Positions 48,632 to 59,136 of a stretch of 64,000 bases of DNA are shown here, one piece after another. Positions within the stretch are counted from its first letter, which is position 1; every line of letters starts with the position of its first letter. The notes below the pieces were generated by a model. The model had not been told where the DNA came from and ran no database searches. It was given only the letters and a program-made list of their open reading frames with translations. The stretch spans positions 186,001 through 250,000 of the forward strand of contig BEDY01000003.1 in NCBI GenBank assembly GCA_002335605.1. The letters run 5' to 3'. The stretch is from Prillingera fragicola (taxonomy: Eukaryota > Basidiomycota > Tremellomycetes > Trichosporonales > Trichosporonaceae). The translations under genes and the position numbers were made by a program.

Positions 48632-50742
48632 CTAGAAATTCTGTCCGATACGCTTCCACAGACTAGGTTTGCTCACAGTGTCGCCAGTGAGGGTCTCCTC
48701 GTCGGGGCTGAATTCCAAATCGCGGCGGCGACCCGCGGTAACGTCAATGTCGTCGATGTGTTGCCACTTGGTTTTAAAGATGATTTTGTAGACAAACCAG
48801 ATGACGAAGAATAGAGGCAGCAGGATGTACGCATCGACAAAGCCTCCTGCGTCCCACGGGGCAAAGTTTCCCCAACCTTGCACCAAACTCACTGTCGGGT
48901 TAGCATGCAGATGGGAGACGAAGAACTCACGGAAAATGTTGGCGGCAAGGCCAAAGTAGGCGTTGTAGGGATACAACATGGATTTGAACGGCAACTCGTC
49001 TGCGGTGTGGCCGTGGTGGTGCCAGGCGCGGCGGAACCTGATGTGAATGAACGAGATTGAGCCCCAGACGAGGAACGTCGAGACACCCGAGAGGTTGACA
49101 ATGTAGCCGTAAGCCTTGGAGGCACCGGTGGAAATGTTCATCATGGACAGCGCACCGCACGCGTTGGTGAGGAGGATTGCCGGGATGGGGACTCCACGCT
49201 TGTTTGTCCAGCCGAGAATCTTGGGGGCCTTTTTGTTCTGGCCCATGTAGAGCAGCGTACGCGATCCAATGTAGATGGACGAGTTGCAGGCTGACAGACA
49301 CGTGATGAGAATGAAAGCGTTGATGAGGTGGTAGCCACCCTCCCATCCAGCCTGCTGGATTGCAATAGTCATGGGCGACTTGAGGGCCGACGCAGCGGCG
49401 CCACCGGAGCGCACAAGACCCTCGGCGTTGGCGGGGCAGGTCACGCCGAAGAAGAAGGCCGAACCCATGTAGACAAAGATGATGCGCCAAAACACCTGGC
49501 GAATAGCCAGAGGCACCGCGCGGCCCGGGTTCTTGGTCTCGGTCGCTGCGACGGCAATCGACTCGACACCGGCGTAAAAGGTCGAGCAAAAGACAAACAC
49601 TGACGCCACACCGCGGAAACCGTTGGTGAACGCGCCCGGGTTGTGCCAGTACCGGAAACCAATGGCGTCGGCGCCCTTGACTCCACCCGAGATGTAACTG
49701 GTCGTCAGCGCTGCTCCGAACTCCTTGTGGCCGCATACGAGTAGCCGGCAGAGGCTGGATATCGGATAGCAGAGGGCGTGCGTCGGCTGCGCAGATTTGC
49801 GCCACCAGTCGCACGACCCATGCTACCGAGTCCGAGCCAAGAACCCGACATCCCCGCCGAAGCATGCCCATCAAGCCCGGGTTCCCACGCTTCCCACACC
49901 TACGCCACTGGACGACTCACATGATGGAGAAGAGAAAGTACGCAACGAGGCCGACGAGCTTGGTGAGAGCGAGCCAGAACTCTGCCTCACCGAATGTCTC
50001 GACGCCGAGCAGCTGGAAGCTGAGGAACGCAAACTAGGTGGTGTCAGCGATGCAAACAGTGGCACCGGCGATAACGGGTGCCGTGGTCACGAGGTCTGCA
50101 CAATCCCCCGGATGCGTCTGGATGTAGCCACCTTGTTGTACCACGGCTCCACAGCCACAGAGGCAGCAGCAAACTCACCCAGAAGATCAAAAAGTAGCCC
50201 CACTTGGGCACCTGCGGTCCCCACGGCTCAAAGATGGCGGTGATAACATTGTACTCGTTGGCGAGGACGCAAAACCAGATGATGAAATAGTTCCAGCCGA
50301 GCGCGACGCCAAACGCCTTGTCGACAAACCGGTCGCCGAGCGAGGTAAACGCTCCGCCGGTGGGGTAGAGCGTTGTGAGCTCTCCGAGCGACTGCATGAT
50401 GGAGAATGCGACGATGCCGATGACGCCGAAACCGATGATGAGCGAGCCGGGGCCGCCGGTGGCCAGTGCACCGCCTGCGCCGACGAGGAGGCCGGGACCA
50501 ATGATGCCGGCGAGGGCCATCATGGACAAGTGGCGGGTCTTTAGGCCGCGCTTGACGCCCGACGTGGGGTCAATGTCCTGCGAGTCGCCCAGGTCGTGGT
50601 CGCTGTGCACCGCGTTCGAGTATGTGTTCGAGTTGGTGAGGCTGGGGTCATCGTAGGCGCCGTGGGTGGGATATGTCGCCTCCTTGTTGACATCGTACCG
50701 GTCGGCGGCGACCTCTTTCTCCCTATTGAAGAATCTTGACAT
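48632..50742 (-). CDS. Amino-acid permease (APC superfamily, YAT type)
   Basis: Four exons read downstream: 50179-50742, 49921-50033, 48931-49697, 48632-48891 (567 aa). Introns are 145, 223 and 39 nt. After a hydrophilic N-terminus of about 65 residues comes KRGLKTRHLSMMALAGIIGPGLLVGAGG, the hallmark first helix of fungal permeases. Later motifs are PTGGAFTSLGDRFVDKAFG, LLGVETFGEAEFW, IGFRYWHNPGAF, SVFVFCSTFYAGVESIAVAA and ACNSSIYIGSRTLLYMGQ. Around 12 membrane helices are expected. It is a plasma-membrane proton-coupled amino-acid importer; specificity is unknown. The last intron has no stop and length 39, so it reads through in frame and could be mistaken for coding sequence. Confidence 0.92.
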
Positions 50743-53051
50743 GGTCAGGCTAGTCACCCGGTAGCGACGATGGTGGTGGTGGTGGGGGGTGATGCGACAC
50801 CAGGCTGCATAAACTTTGTATATATACTCGTGGCATCAGCTAAGCCAGCGAGCAGGTGCTTGGGAGAGCTCATTCCTGCAACACCCAAGTCAATCAGCTA
50901 GGGTGGTCACGCCATACCCTCGGCACAAGAGCTCAGGAGCCACGGCCAGGGCAGAAGAGAGAGATGCATCGGGCGGTCTCCTTCGCCCGAGAGGCCGAGA
51001 AGGGGCAGCTGCTCTGCGCTTGCGAGCCGAGGAAACTTGTCGCGCATGAGCTCTTCATCGTCCAATGACAGGCCAAGCTTATTATCACATGAATAGGAAA
51101 AATCACAATCAAAGGTCCTGATGAAACGGCGGTGCAGCGCAGCGCGAGCAGCAGCAGCAGCAGCTCCAACAGCACCAGCAGCATCAATGTCTATCGTGGG
51201 ATTCCAGCACTATGCATTTTTTCAACCACTCGTTTCAACAACGAGGGTGCTGCTAATGCATGCGTCGCCTCGCACCAGTCTATAGAACACCATGCGACAC
51301 CATGCAGACCGCAATCGGTACTCGCACTGGATGACCTCAGCACACCTCCTGCTGCGCCCCCTGCCCACCACCCCCTACTCAAGTCTCCAACATGGTCAAA
51401 TGACACCACCTGGCGCGTAAACACCGGCCCCCTCTCTTCGCCGAGAGTGTTGCACTCTCGACGTCATTTGGGTGAGATATCGCTCACTTCACGGTGCCTT
51501 AACCCACCCACCACTGTTGCATTCATGCTCTTTCCGCCCTCACCGGCCTTGTTGACACTCCTCCTGTCTGTGCCGGAATTGTGCTCTCTCTCTACCCGAG
51601 TTGTGCTTGGCATTTTGGGTCCGAGAGGAGCAAAACCCGTCCGGCTCGGCACGTCGGTCATGCACGTCAGTGGCTGAGTCGGGCTGTCACCACCACAGGC
51701 CGGCAACACGTCAGCGGCGAGCGACTGTATCGTTGCCGCGGTCGTGCCTCTTCATGCGTTGGCAAGGCTCATTGGCTTGTGCTGGGCTCTGCTTCAAAGA
51801 CAGAAGCGGGCACGCTGCTGGTACTGTCGTGTGATCTGTCCATGATCTATTTGTCCCAACGCCTTGCTCTCGGCAGGCTACACCAGAGCCGCGGCAGGTA
51901 GATCTGTGCGATCTATGCAGTGGCGCCCAGCGCCGGACGAGAGGCCAGAGCCCAGAGCGCATTAACCGGGCAGGTGTTGGGGGCTTGTTGGAGCAACTTG
52001 GCGTCCAGGTGTGAGCAGAGGAACAAGTTCGGAGTAATTCCTTGACATCACTTCCTGTCATCAACGTGTGATCCTAGTTGCCTGCTGCCTGGCTTCACTA
52101 TGCACTCGTCTTTGGGCTCGCGAGCGTATCTAGTCCTTGGATGTGCGCGTGCTGGAAGACTGCATTAGCAAGATCCTGCTGGCCGTAATTGCCCATAGAG
52201 GCTCAGTGCCAAGAGACGCCCCAAGTGCGATAATCGACGCCATCGACCCACCTCAGCGGCCACACCACGCCATGCCGTGTGCATTGTTCAATCGACTCTA
52301 CTACACACTCTACTGACCGGAATGTACAGCCCTGAGCCGTCAGTAAAGACCCAAGCCGGGTTCGTTCCGCGCCTTCCGCGTCGGCAACGTACGAGGCGGC
52401 GTCGACGACGTGCGATGGCGTGCGTGGGTCTTGAACGCCGACGCCCCTCCGAGTGAACGCCGACGCCGACCCGAGCAGCAGGAGATAAGCCTCGACGCTC
52501 GCAAGGGACATGCACGTGTATGCACGTGTATGCACGCTAGATGCGGGTTGCATGGCCTCGGCGCCGGCGGTGGGCCGGTGGTGTTGCTTTACCCGAGTTT
52601 GATAGCTGGAATCACCGAGATGAGTAGCGGCGTGCCTTCGGCTTGGGCTTCGGCGCCGGCTTAGGCTTACGCTTAGGCTTCGGACTAGCCGCTCGGCGTT
52701 CACTGTCCGTTGTGGCGAGGTACGGGCCGAGCTACGTCGGTGATGTCGCTGCGGCTGGCAGCGCCTTCATGAGTCATAGCTTCGTGAGTCATAGCTGTAC
52801 TGGCGGTGCCACAGACTCCTCCGCTATCGTCAACATCAGTACCATCCCCCTGTAGCGCTGTCAGGGCAGTCAACTGGGAGTAAAGCAACGTATGCATGCT
52901 AAAGCGAATCCTGCGCCGCCAGCGACAGCAGGTAGAAGTATAGCCGGTCAACGGCGTGGCCCCAGGCCGCTGCAGAACGATCTCTTGAAAGCGCCCGTCC
53001 TCGGCAGGAAGCGCAGAGCTCCAGACAAGGGCGAGGTGAGCGTCTGCGCGC
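50743..53051. other. Intergenic; low-complexity blocks
   Basis: Contains a CAG run (about 51147-51164) and a CTTCGG/GCTTAGG repeat at 52636-52682. Read on the minus strand the latter would encode a Lys-Pro array (PKPKRKPKPAPKPKPK). No gene could be assembled. Confidence 0.45.
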
Positions 53052-54204
53052 TCACTCGGCAGGCGCCGGGAGGGGCTGGGGGATGAGTGCTGGGTCGTCG
53101 TTCCAGCCGGTAAAGTTGTGGATGTTCTGGTGGAAGTAGGTGCCCTGGCCGTCCTGCATGTTGCCCAACTCTGCGCAGCGTCAGTCTCCTCTGCCCACCG
53201 TGGGCGGCCTCAAAGGTATTGACGGTGTCGGGCATGTACTCACCGTTGTAGCGGCAGACAAAGTAGGTCTCGGACGGCGAACCGGAGCCCCCGCAGTTGA
53301 CGTTCCACGCACATCCAATCTCCGTCGTCGCCGCCCAAGTCATGGCGGTAAAGTGCGAGTAGTCTTCCGACTTGGCATCCAGGAAGCCAGGGTAATAGTC
53401 CCACTCGACGGCCCACATCTCCATCATGCCGCTGACGCTGAACCGCATCTCAGCGCTCGAGCCAAACTTGGCAGCGAGATTGTCCCCGCCCTGGTGCGCC
53501 CACACGCACGTCGACGTGTGCGCTGCCGCCTGCCGCGCGCCTGCCTCCCACCACGTCACGGGGGGAGAGCTGAACTGGGCGCGCCAGTCGTTGTTGGCTT
53601 TGAGAATGTAGGACGCAATTTCCGAGGAGCCCGTCAGGTCGGCTTCCGTCGGGTTGGCCGCGAGGATGAGCTCAGAATTCGAGAGCCACGTGGGTGCCGA
53701 GTTGGTGCTGGGGGCCTGGGCGGCGAGCTGGACCGTCGAGGGTGGCGTCGAGGTGGTCTCCTCGGTTGACGAGACGGTGGGGGTCTCGGCGGGCTTGGCG
53801 ACTTGTTCGGGGGCGCTGGACTCGAGCGCGGACGCAACAGGGTCGGACTCGACAGGAGCCGGCTCGGCAGGCTCCGTCTCGGCAGGTGGGGCCTCGGCCG
53901 ACGACTCGTCCAGAACGGTAGGCATGGCAGTGGCCGTGTTCTTGTTGGGGCAAGACTCGAGGCCCTTGCGGCCTTTACCCTTGCGGTGGCGGCCCGTGCC
54001 AGCCTTGCCGGCGGTCGCGTTCGTCGCGTGCATGTCGCGTGCAGCGTTGACGTCGCGGACGCCGTGGATGCGCTTAAAGTTGAGGCGGGCCGGAGCGGCG
54101 GCGATGGCCATGGGAATGTCGACCACGGGGAGGTTGTTCACCAGGGGAATGGCGGCGGCTGGGGTCAGGAGGGTGACGAGGGCGAAGAGGGCAGAGGGGA
54201 TCAT
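53052..54204 (-). CDS. Secreted CAP-domain (PR-1/SCP-like) protein
   Basis: Exons 53244-54204 and 53052-53170, joined over a 73-nt intron, give 359 aa. The signal peptide is MIPSALFALVTLLTPAAAIP. A basic stretch (HRKGKGRKG) and a Glu/Pro/Thr-rich linker of about 100 residues precede the CAP domain: ILKANNDWRAQFSSPPVTWW, AAAHTSTCVWAHQGGDNLAA, EWDYYPGF, HFTAMTWAATTEIGCAWNVN, and YFVCRYNGELGN after splicing. The His/Glu cluster of the CAP cavity is kept in part (HTST, HFTAMTW). Relatives are secreted and bind sterols or lipids, or act at the cell surface. Without splicing the frame runs into an unrelated tail. Confidence 0.9.
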
Positions 54205-55303
54205 TGTGCGGCACGAGGTTGGCGGCAGAGTTGTAGGTGTAAGGTGGGTGTTAAACGAGTGTGGGTGCGTCGCAGACGCTGTGGTGAGTGATGAGAGACA
54301 AGTAGTGTAAGATGGAGAACAAAGGACGATAGGATGGCAAGACTTATACCATGATTGTGCACTGCAGGTGTTGTCGAACCGTGCACACTTCCAAACGTTG
54401 ACAACACTCAAAGTAGACGAGTGACCTCGTCCCCACTTTGGGACAGGTCATGCCGTGCCAAGAGGTCGGTGGCGTCGAAGCGTGCGCTCTCAAGGCAGAA
54501 CGAGCACTCCAGACCAGGTGTCGCATGTGATGACTGTCCTCGCTCCGCTGGCAACCTCGTGCAGAGGCCCAAGCACATCTCATCACCATCTCCTTTCCTG
54601 CCCCAGACGGGCAAAAAGATGCTCAAAATGCTTGATCATTGGGACCCCGGACCCCGTGACAAGAGATCCAAAACGTGCTCGATAGTGTCCAAAGTCCGGG
54701 CAGCACAGTCACCCGCGTCGCAAGTGCAACAAGTTGCAACACGCTGCTACACGAGCCCTGTGCGTTCACAAGCTGTGCAAGACTGTCAGTGCACAACTTG
54801 GCCCCATTTCCCTCTCCCCGTCGCCCCGAGTGCCGAGTGCCAGGCGGTTGCCACCAAAAGGGAGATGAAGATGCGACAGACGAGGCCTCGGCGCTGTGTG
54901 GTTGCACGATGCAGCGTATCCGTTGCCAGCATGTGGAGCATGTACAGTGGTTCAGCGCTTGTCACAACTGCAGATGAGTGTCAGAGATGCGTTGGAGAGT
55001 GAGCGATGGGCAGAACAGCAGCAACATGGTCATTGTTGTTGACATTGCCCATCAAAGTGGAGGGGCCGGATAAAAATGATCTGAGTCGAGCCCTTTGCAG
55101 CCATCGCGCAGCTATCTACTTTAACAACACACGCTCTCTCTCTCTCTGACGCAAGCTCCGCTCTCTCACGCCAGTCATCTCGTGCATCGAGCGCAAGCTA
55201 CCAGAGCCAGTCTCTATTCTACAACGTGGTATAAACATCTTTTCTTGCTTCTTGGCGAACTCGCGCATCTATCGTGTTTCTTGAGGCTTTCGGCTCCAAA
55301 GAT
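54205..55303. other. Intergenic
   Basis: Upstream region of the CAP gene and downstream of the next secreted-protein gene. No gene seen; CT run near 55135. Confidence 0.5.
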
Positions 55304-55936
55304 CTAGTACGCCTCGAGGTCGGTAGGGGCGGCGGCACCGGGGGTGGTCTCGGCGGTGCCGCTCTCAACGGGGGGCGAGGCATCGGCAGAGCCGGTAGGC
55401 TCGGGGGTGGCCTCAATGGGGGCCGAGGGGTCGACGGGCGCGGACGGGTCGACGGGAGCAGAGGGCTCGGCAGAGCCAGTAGGCTCCGGGGTGGCCGAGA
55501 TGGGGGCCGAGGGGTCGACGGGCGCGGACGGGTCGACGGGAGCAGAGGGCTCGGCAGAGCCAGTAGGCTCCGGGGTGGCCGAGATGGGGGCCGAGGGGTC
55601 GACGGGGGCCGAGGAGGTGGGCTTGACCTTGCAGCGGCGGGTGCTGCTGGGCATGCTGCTGGAGCTGTCACTGGGCATGGGCATGGTCATGGAGCTGTTG
55701 TCACTGGGCATGGTCATGGTCATGGACATGTCCATCGTCATGGACGCGTCAGCGACGCCAGACGAGGCGGGGACAGCGGAGCCAGAGGCGGAGCCGGCGA
55801 TGGCAGAGGTCACAACGCCCGAGGCGTCGACAGGGTTGGGCAGAGGGGGAACGTTGGCGCCCGAGACGGGGCCGGCAGGGGCGGCGATAACGGGGGCCGC
55901 GAGGGCGAGGAAGAGGGCGACGATGGAGGCGTGCAT
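55304..55936 (-). CDS. Secreted Ser/Pro-repeat protein with a Met-rich segment
   Basis: Single exon, 210 aa. The signal peptide is MHASIVALFLALAAPVIAAP. Residues about 64-96 are Met-rich (MTMDMSMTMTMP, then SMTMPMPSD), like the Met motifs that bind Cu(I) in copper transporters. Three 28-residue repeats (SAPVDPSAPVDPSAPI, then ATPEPTGSAEP) follow, giving a stalk likely to be O-glycosylated. There is one Cys (RRCKVKP) and no hydrophobic C-terminal tail, so a GPI anchor is unlikely. The end, PGAAAPTDLEAY, resembles PGAPAPTDLPVY at the end of the gene at 57379. Function unknown. Confidence 0.72.
   Translation of the reverse strand: MHASIVALFLALAAPVIAAPAGPVSGANVPPLPNPVDASGVVTSAIAGSASGSAVPASSGVADASMTMDMSMTMTMPSDNSSMTMPMPSDSSSSMPSSTRRCKVKPTSSAPVDPSAPISATPEPTGSAEPSAPVDPSAPVDPSAPISATPEPTGSAEPSAPVDPSAPVDPSAPIEATPEPTGSADASPPVESGTAETTPGAAAPTDLEAY
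55380..55613 (-). repeat. 84-bp coding minisatellite, about three copies
   Basis: Near-identical 84-bp units code the 28-residue Ser/Pro repeats of the protein at 55304-55936. The copy nearest the 3' end is the most diverged. Confidence 0.85.
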
Positions 55937-57378
55937 TGTGTGCGTTTGTGTTTGTGTTCAAAGAGGGTGAAGGCTGTGAGAACTGTGGTGGTACAACTCT
56001 GCGTGTCGAACGGAGAGTGAAGTTGCTTTGAGTGTTGGTTGTGCTCTTTCATCAGTTTGCGCAGCAGGTCTATATAGTGCCCACAGCAGCTGCTGCTGCG
56101 CAACGACATGTCGACTGGAATCAACACTCTAATCGCCTCGCCGTGGCAACGGGCTCGAGCATGCAACAATCTCAAACTAGTCTCCCGGTGCCGCCGGTGA
56201 GTGATCCCAGACGTGCGACGGCAACAACGATGGACAAACAAACGTACGGCACGGCACGCGGCACCGAGTTTCAAGCCCAAGTTTGTGTGTGAATGCTCGC
56301 TCGCTTGATGCTATACTGACAAGCGCGACACGTGGAGAACAAGTCTCGACCCATTGCGTGAGCTTGCTTTGCTCTGGTCCTGAGATCCACACCGCCATCT
56401 AGCTGGCGGGGTCACTTTTAGTGACATGGTGACAATAGGCCATGCAAGCGCAGCTGTACATGCCAGGACGATCATAACGACATCAGACGCCGAGATCAAA
56501 GCAACGTACAATCATGTCTGCCGCGTGTGCCGAGGTCGCAAAGGCCGTCGTGAGGTACATGTGTTATGGAATGGTTAGCCACACGTCTGTGTGGTTTCCG
56601 ACGCGACAATTGTCTCTTCTCGCCCAACAACAATGTCGCGCAGCGATGCCATTCACCGAATGCAACTCTAAACACTACGCGCGTTGCTTGTAACTGCTCA
56701 CAACCGTGTGCATTCGGTAATTCGTCAAGGGAGAGAGGGGGAGGGGATAAGGGGAAATGGTCATGGATCTTGGCGATTCCAGACCATACGGTGGCTCGAC
56801 GCGTAACAAGGTGCCTGGTACGTGGAGTAGAGTCGTGCCGGCTTCCATGCTCTACCCACGAGATGGGCGTGACCATTCCGTGATCGAGTACGCACAACTG
56901 CAGGCGCGTGTTTGCTGTTTGTGAGTAGGTCATGGAAGATGCATCGGGCTCTAGGCGCCGAGCGCCGACGACAGGACTCGCTTCCTCGTGGCTGCTTTGT
57001 GGCTCACTTCAGCCCAAAGCGCTGCGTGTTCAACAACTTTGCATCTGCAGCGCAACAGTAGGTCAACCGGCCCAGCCGGCGAGATACACATGTCATAGCT
57101 GCTCTGCAGCCTACATACAAGTCTCGCCTCGGGTCTCATCGCGCGAAAAGCTTCTACAGGCGCGGTTCAGGCGTCCGGGCCACTAGGGCCAAGCGCGAGT
57201 GAAGGGAGGAGGAGGAATAAAAGTGGGTATAGAAACAAGATTTGGAATAAGAGATGGGAATTACCCCAAACAGCGCATTGTGGTGTAGTCGTGTCGTGCT
57301 TGCCGTTACACCCGTTGTGCGTTTGGGTGGATTGTTCGTAGCCCGGGGGGAGGGCTTGTCAGTGACTTTGCGTCCGGC
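55937..57378. other. Intergenic
   Basis: Contains the promoter of the Met-rich gene. No gene supported. Confidence 0.5.
56071..56076 (-). promoter_or_regulatory. TATA box of the Met-rich secreted protein gene
   Basis: TATATA on the minus strand, 135 bp before the ATG at 55936. Confidence 0.4.
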
Positions 57379-59136
57379 TTAGAAGCGGAGCTTCCTGCCC
57401 CAGCGGCGGTACACGGGCAGGTCGGTCGGGGCTGGGGCGCCGGGGACGGTGCCGTCGGCGTCGCCCGAGGAAGAGGGCTCGGCGGGGAGAGACGTGGTCG
57501 GGGCGCTCGAAGCCGAAGTCATCGTGCTGCTGGTACCGTTGGAAGCGGTCGCAGAGGGGTCGACGGAGGTGGTGGGGACCGCGGTCATGGTGCCGTTGGT
57601 AGGCATGGCGGTGGTCTCGTCCTCGCACTCCTCCTCGGTGTCGGTAGACGTAGACGTAGGGGCAGGGGTGGCCGTGGTCTCCTCCTCACAGTCCTCCTCG
57701 GTAGAGGTAGGAGTAGGCATGGCGGTAGTCTCCTCCTCGCAGTCGTCGTCGGTGGGAGTGGGAGTGGCACTGCCGCCATCGGTGGGAGTAGCGGTCTCCT
57801 CGCAGTCCTCCTCGTCAGTAGGAGTGGGAGTGGCGCTGCCGCCGTCTGTGGGAGTGGGAGTGGCGCTGCCGCCGTCGGTGGGAGTGGGAGTGGCACTGCC
57901 GCCATCGGTGGGAGTGTGGTAATCGCTGCCACCGTCAGTGGGGGTAGCGGTCTCCTCGCAGTCGTCGTCGGTGGGAGTGGGAGTGGCACTGCCGCCATCG
58001 GTGGGAGTGGGGGTAGCGGTCTCCTCGCAGTCCTCGTCGGTGGGAGCGGGGGGCTCCTCGCAGTCGTCGTCGGGGTCCTCGGGGTAGGTGCCATCCTCAC
58101 CATCCTCCTCGTCGCACCAGGGGAGCTCCTCTCCGCCGTCCTCACCACCGTCAGTGGGAGGGTAGCCACCGTCCTCACCACCGCCGTCAGTGGGAGGGTA
58201 GCCACCGTCCTCACCACCGTCAGTGGGGGGGTTGCCACCATCCTCACCACCGCCGTCAGTGGGAGGGTAGCCACCGTCCTCACCACCGTCGGTAGGGGGG
58301 TTGCCGCCGTCCTCACCACCGCCATCAGTGGGAGGGTAGCCGCCGTCCTCACCACCGTCGGTGGGGGGGTTGCCGCCGTCCTCACCACCGCCGTCAGTGG
58401 GAGGGTAGCCACCGTCCTCACCACCGTCAGTGGGAGGCGTAGTGGTGCCGTCCGTAGGCGTGGGGGAAGGGGTGTGGGGGCCGCCACCGCCGGGGTTGCC
58501 GTTACCGGTGGGGGTGGGCTCCTCCTCCTCGCAGTCCTCCTCGCCGTCGGTGGGGGTAGGAGCGGGGGTCTCTTCCTCGCAGTCATCCGTAGTGGTGGGC
58601 GTCGGGACGGGGGTGGCAGTCTCCTCCTCGCAGTCCTCGTCGGTCGTGGTGGCCGTAGGAACAGGAGTAGCGGTGGTCTCCTCCTCGCAGTCCTCGTCGG
58701 TCGTGGTGGCCGTGGGAGCAGGAGTAGCGGTGGTCTCCTCCTCACAGTCCTCCTCGTCGGTGGTGGTGGCCGTAGGAGCGGGAGTGGCAGTAGTCTCCTC
58801 CTCGCAGTCCTCCTCGTCGGTGGACGTAGGGGCAGGGGCAGTGGCCGAGGTCAGAGTGGAGGCCGAGTCAGAGGGCTCAGTGGCACTAGCGCCAGACGAG
58901 GTGGAAGTGACGGCGCTCGAGTCAGAGACGGCGGGGGTCTCTGCAGCCGAGGCCGAGGACGAGGACACGGGCTGGTCCTCGGTGGCAATGTCGGTGGGGG
59001 CGACGTTGCGCGCGTTGTTGCGCCAACGCCAGAGCTGGGCACCGCGCGGCTCGCCGGGGCGGTGGGCCGCGCTCACGGCCTCGGTCTGGGTCGCGAGCGC
59101 AAAGAGCACGCCGAGAAGCGTGATCAGGCGGGTCAT
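57379..59136 (-). CDS. Secreted acidic DCEE-repeat protein
   Basis: Single exon, 585 aa. The signal peptide is MTRLITLLGVLFALATQTEA. A Ser/Thr-rich region leads into acidic units such as TDEEDCEEETTATPAPTATT. I count twelve DCEE motifs plus one ECED, each with a lone Cys amid Asp/Glu. Between the two blocks lies a Gly/Asp-rich array (YPPTDGGGEDGG, NPPTDGGEDGG). The C-terminus, PGAPAPTDLPVYRRWGRKLRF, is basic and has no GPI-type hydrophobic tail. Regular single Cys in an acidic setting suggests metal binding or intermolecular disulphides in the wall or capsule. That is inference; no known domain recognised. Confidence 0.7.
   Translation of the reverse strand: MTRLITLLGVLFALATQTEAVSAAHRPGEPRGAQLWRWRNNARNVAPTDIATEDQPVSSSSASAAETPAVSDSSAVTSTSSGASATEPSDSASTLTSATAPAPTSTDEEDCEEETTATPAPTATTTDEEDCEEETTATPAPTATTTDEDCEEETTATPVPTATTTDEDCEEETATPVPTPTTTDDCEEETPAPTPTDGEEDCEEEEPTPTGNGNPGGGGPHTPSPTPTDGTTTPPTDGGEDGGYPPTDGGGEDGGNPPTDGGEDGGYPPTDGGGEDGGNPPTDGGEDGGYPPTDGGGEDGGNPPTDGGEDGGYPPTDGGGEDGGYPPTDGGEDGGEELPWCDEEDGEDGTYPEDPDDDCEEPPAPTDEDCEETATPTPTDGGSATPTPTDDDCEETATPTDGGSDYHTPTDGGSATPTPTDGGSATPTPTDGGSATPTPTDEEDCEETATPTDGGSATPTPTDDDCEEETTAMPTPTSTEEDCEEETTATPAPTSTSTDTEEECEDETTAMPTNGTMTAVPTTSVDPSATASNGTSSTMTSASSAPTTSLPAEPSSSGDADGTVPGAPAPTDLPVYRRWGRKLRF
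58125..58440 (-). repeat. Coding minisatellite (Gly-Glu-Asp-Gly-Gly/Pro-Pro-Thr-Asp units)
   Basis: About 33-63-bp units alternate between TAGCCACCGTCCTC and TTGCCGCCGTCCTC versions inside the DCEE-repeat gene. Confidence 0.8.
58590..58830 (-). repeat. Coding tandem repeat of DCEEETTATP units
   Basis: About four to five 60-bp units near the N-terminal side of the DCEE-repeat gene, with slight variation in the Glu count. Confidence 0.8.

Noticed and set aside
52636..52682. Minus-strand Lys-Pro array near the CAP gene
   Set aside because: A low-complexity hexamer repeat. Upstream frame is closed by a stop, and no exon chain could be built.
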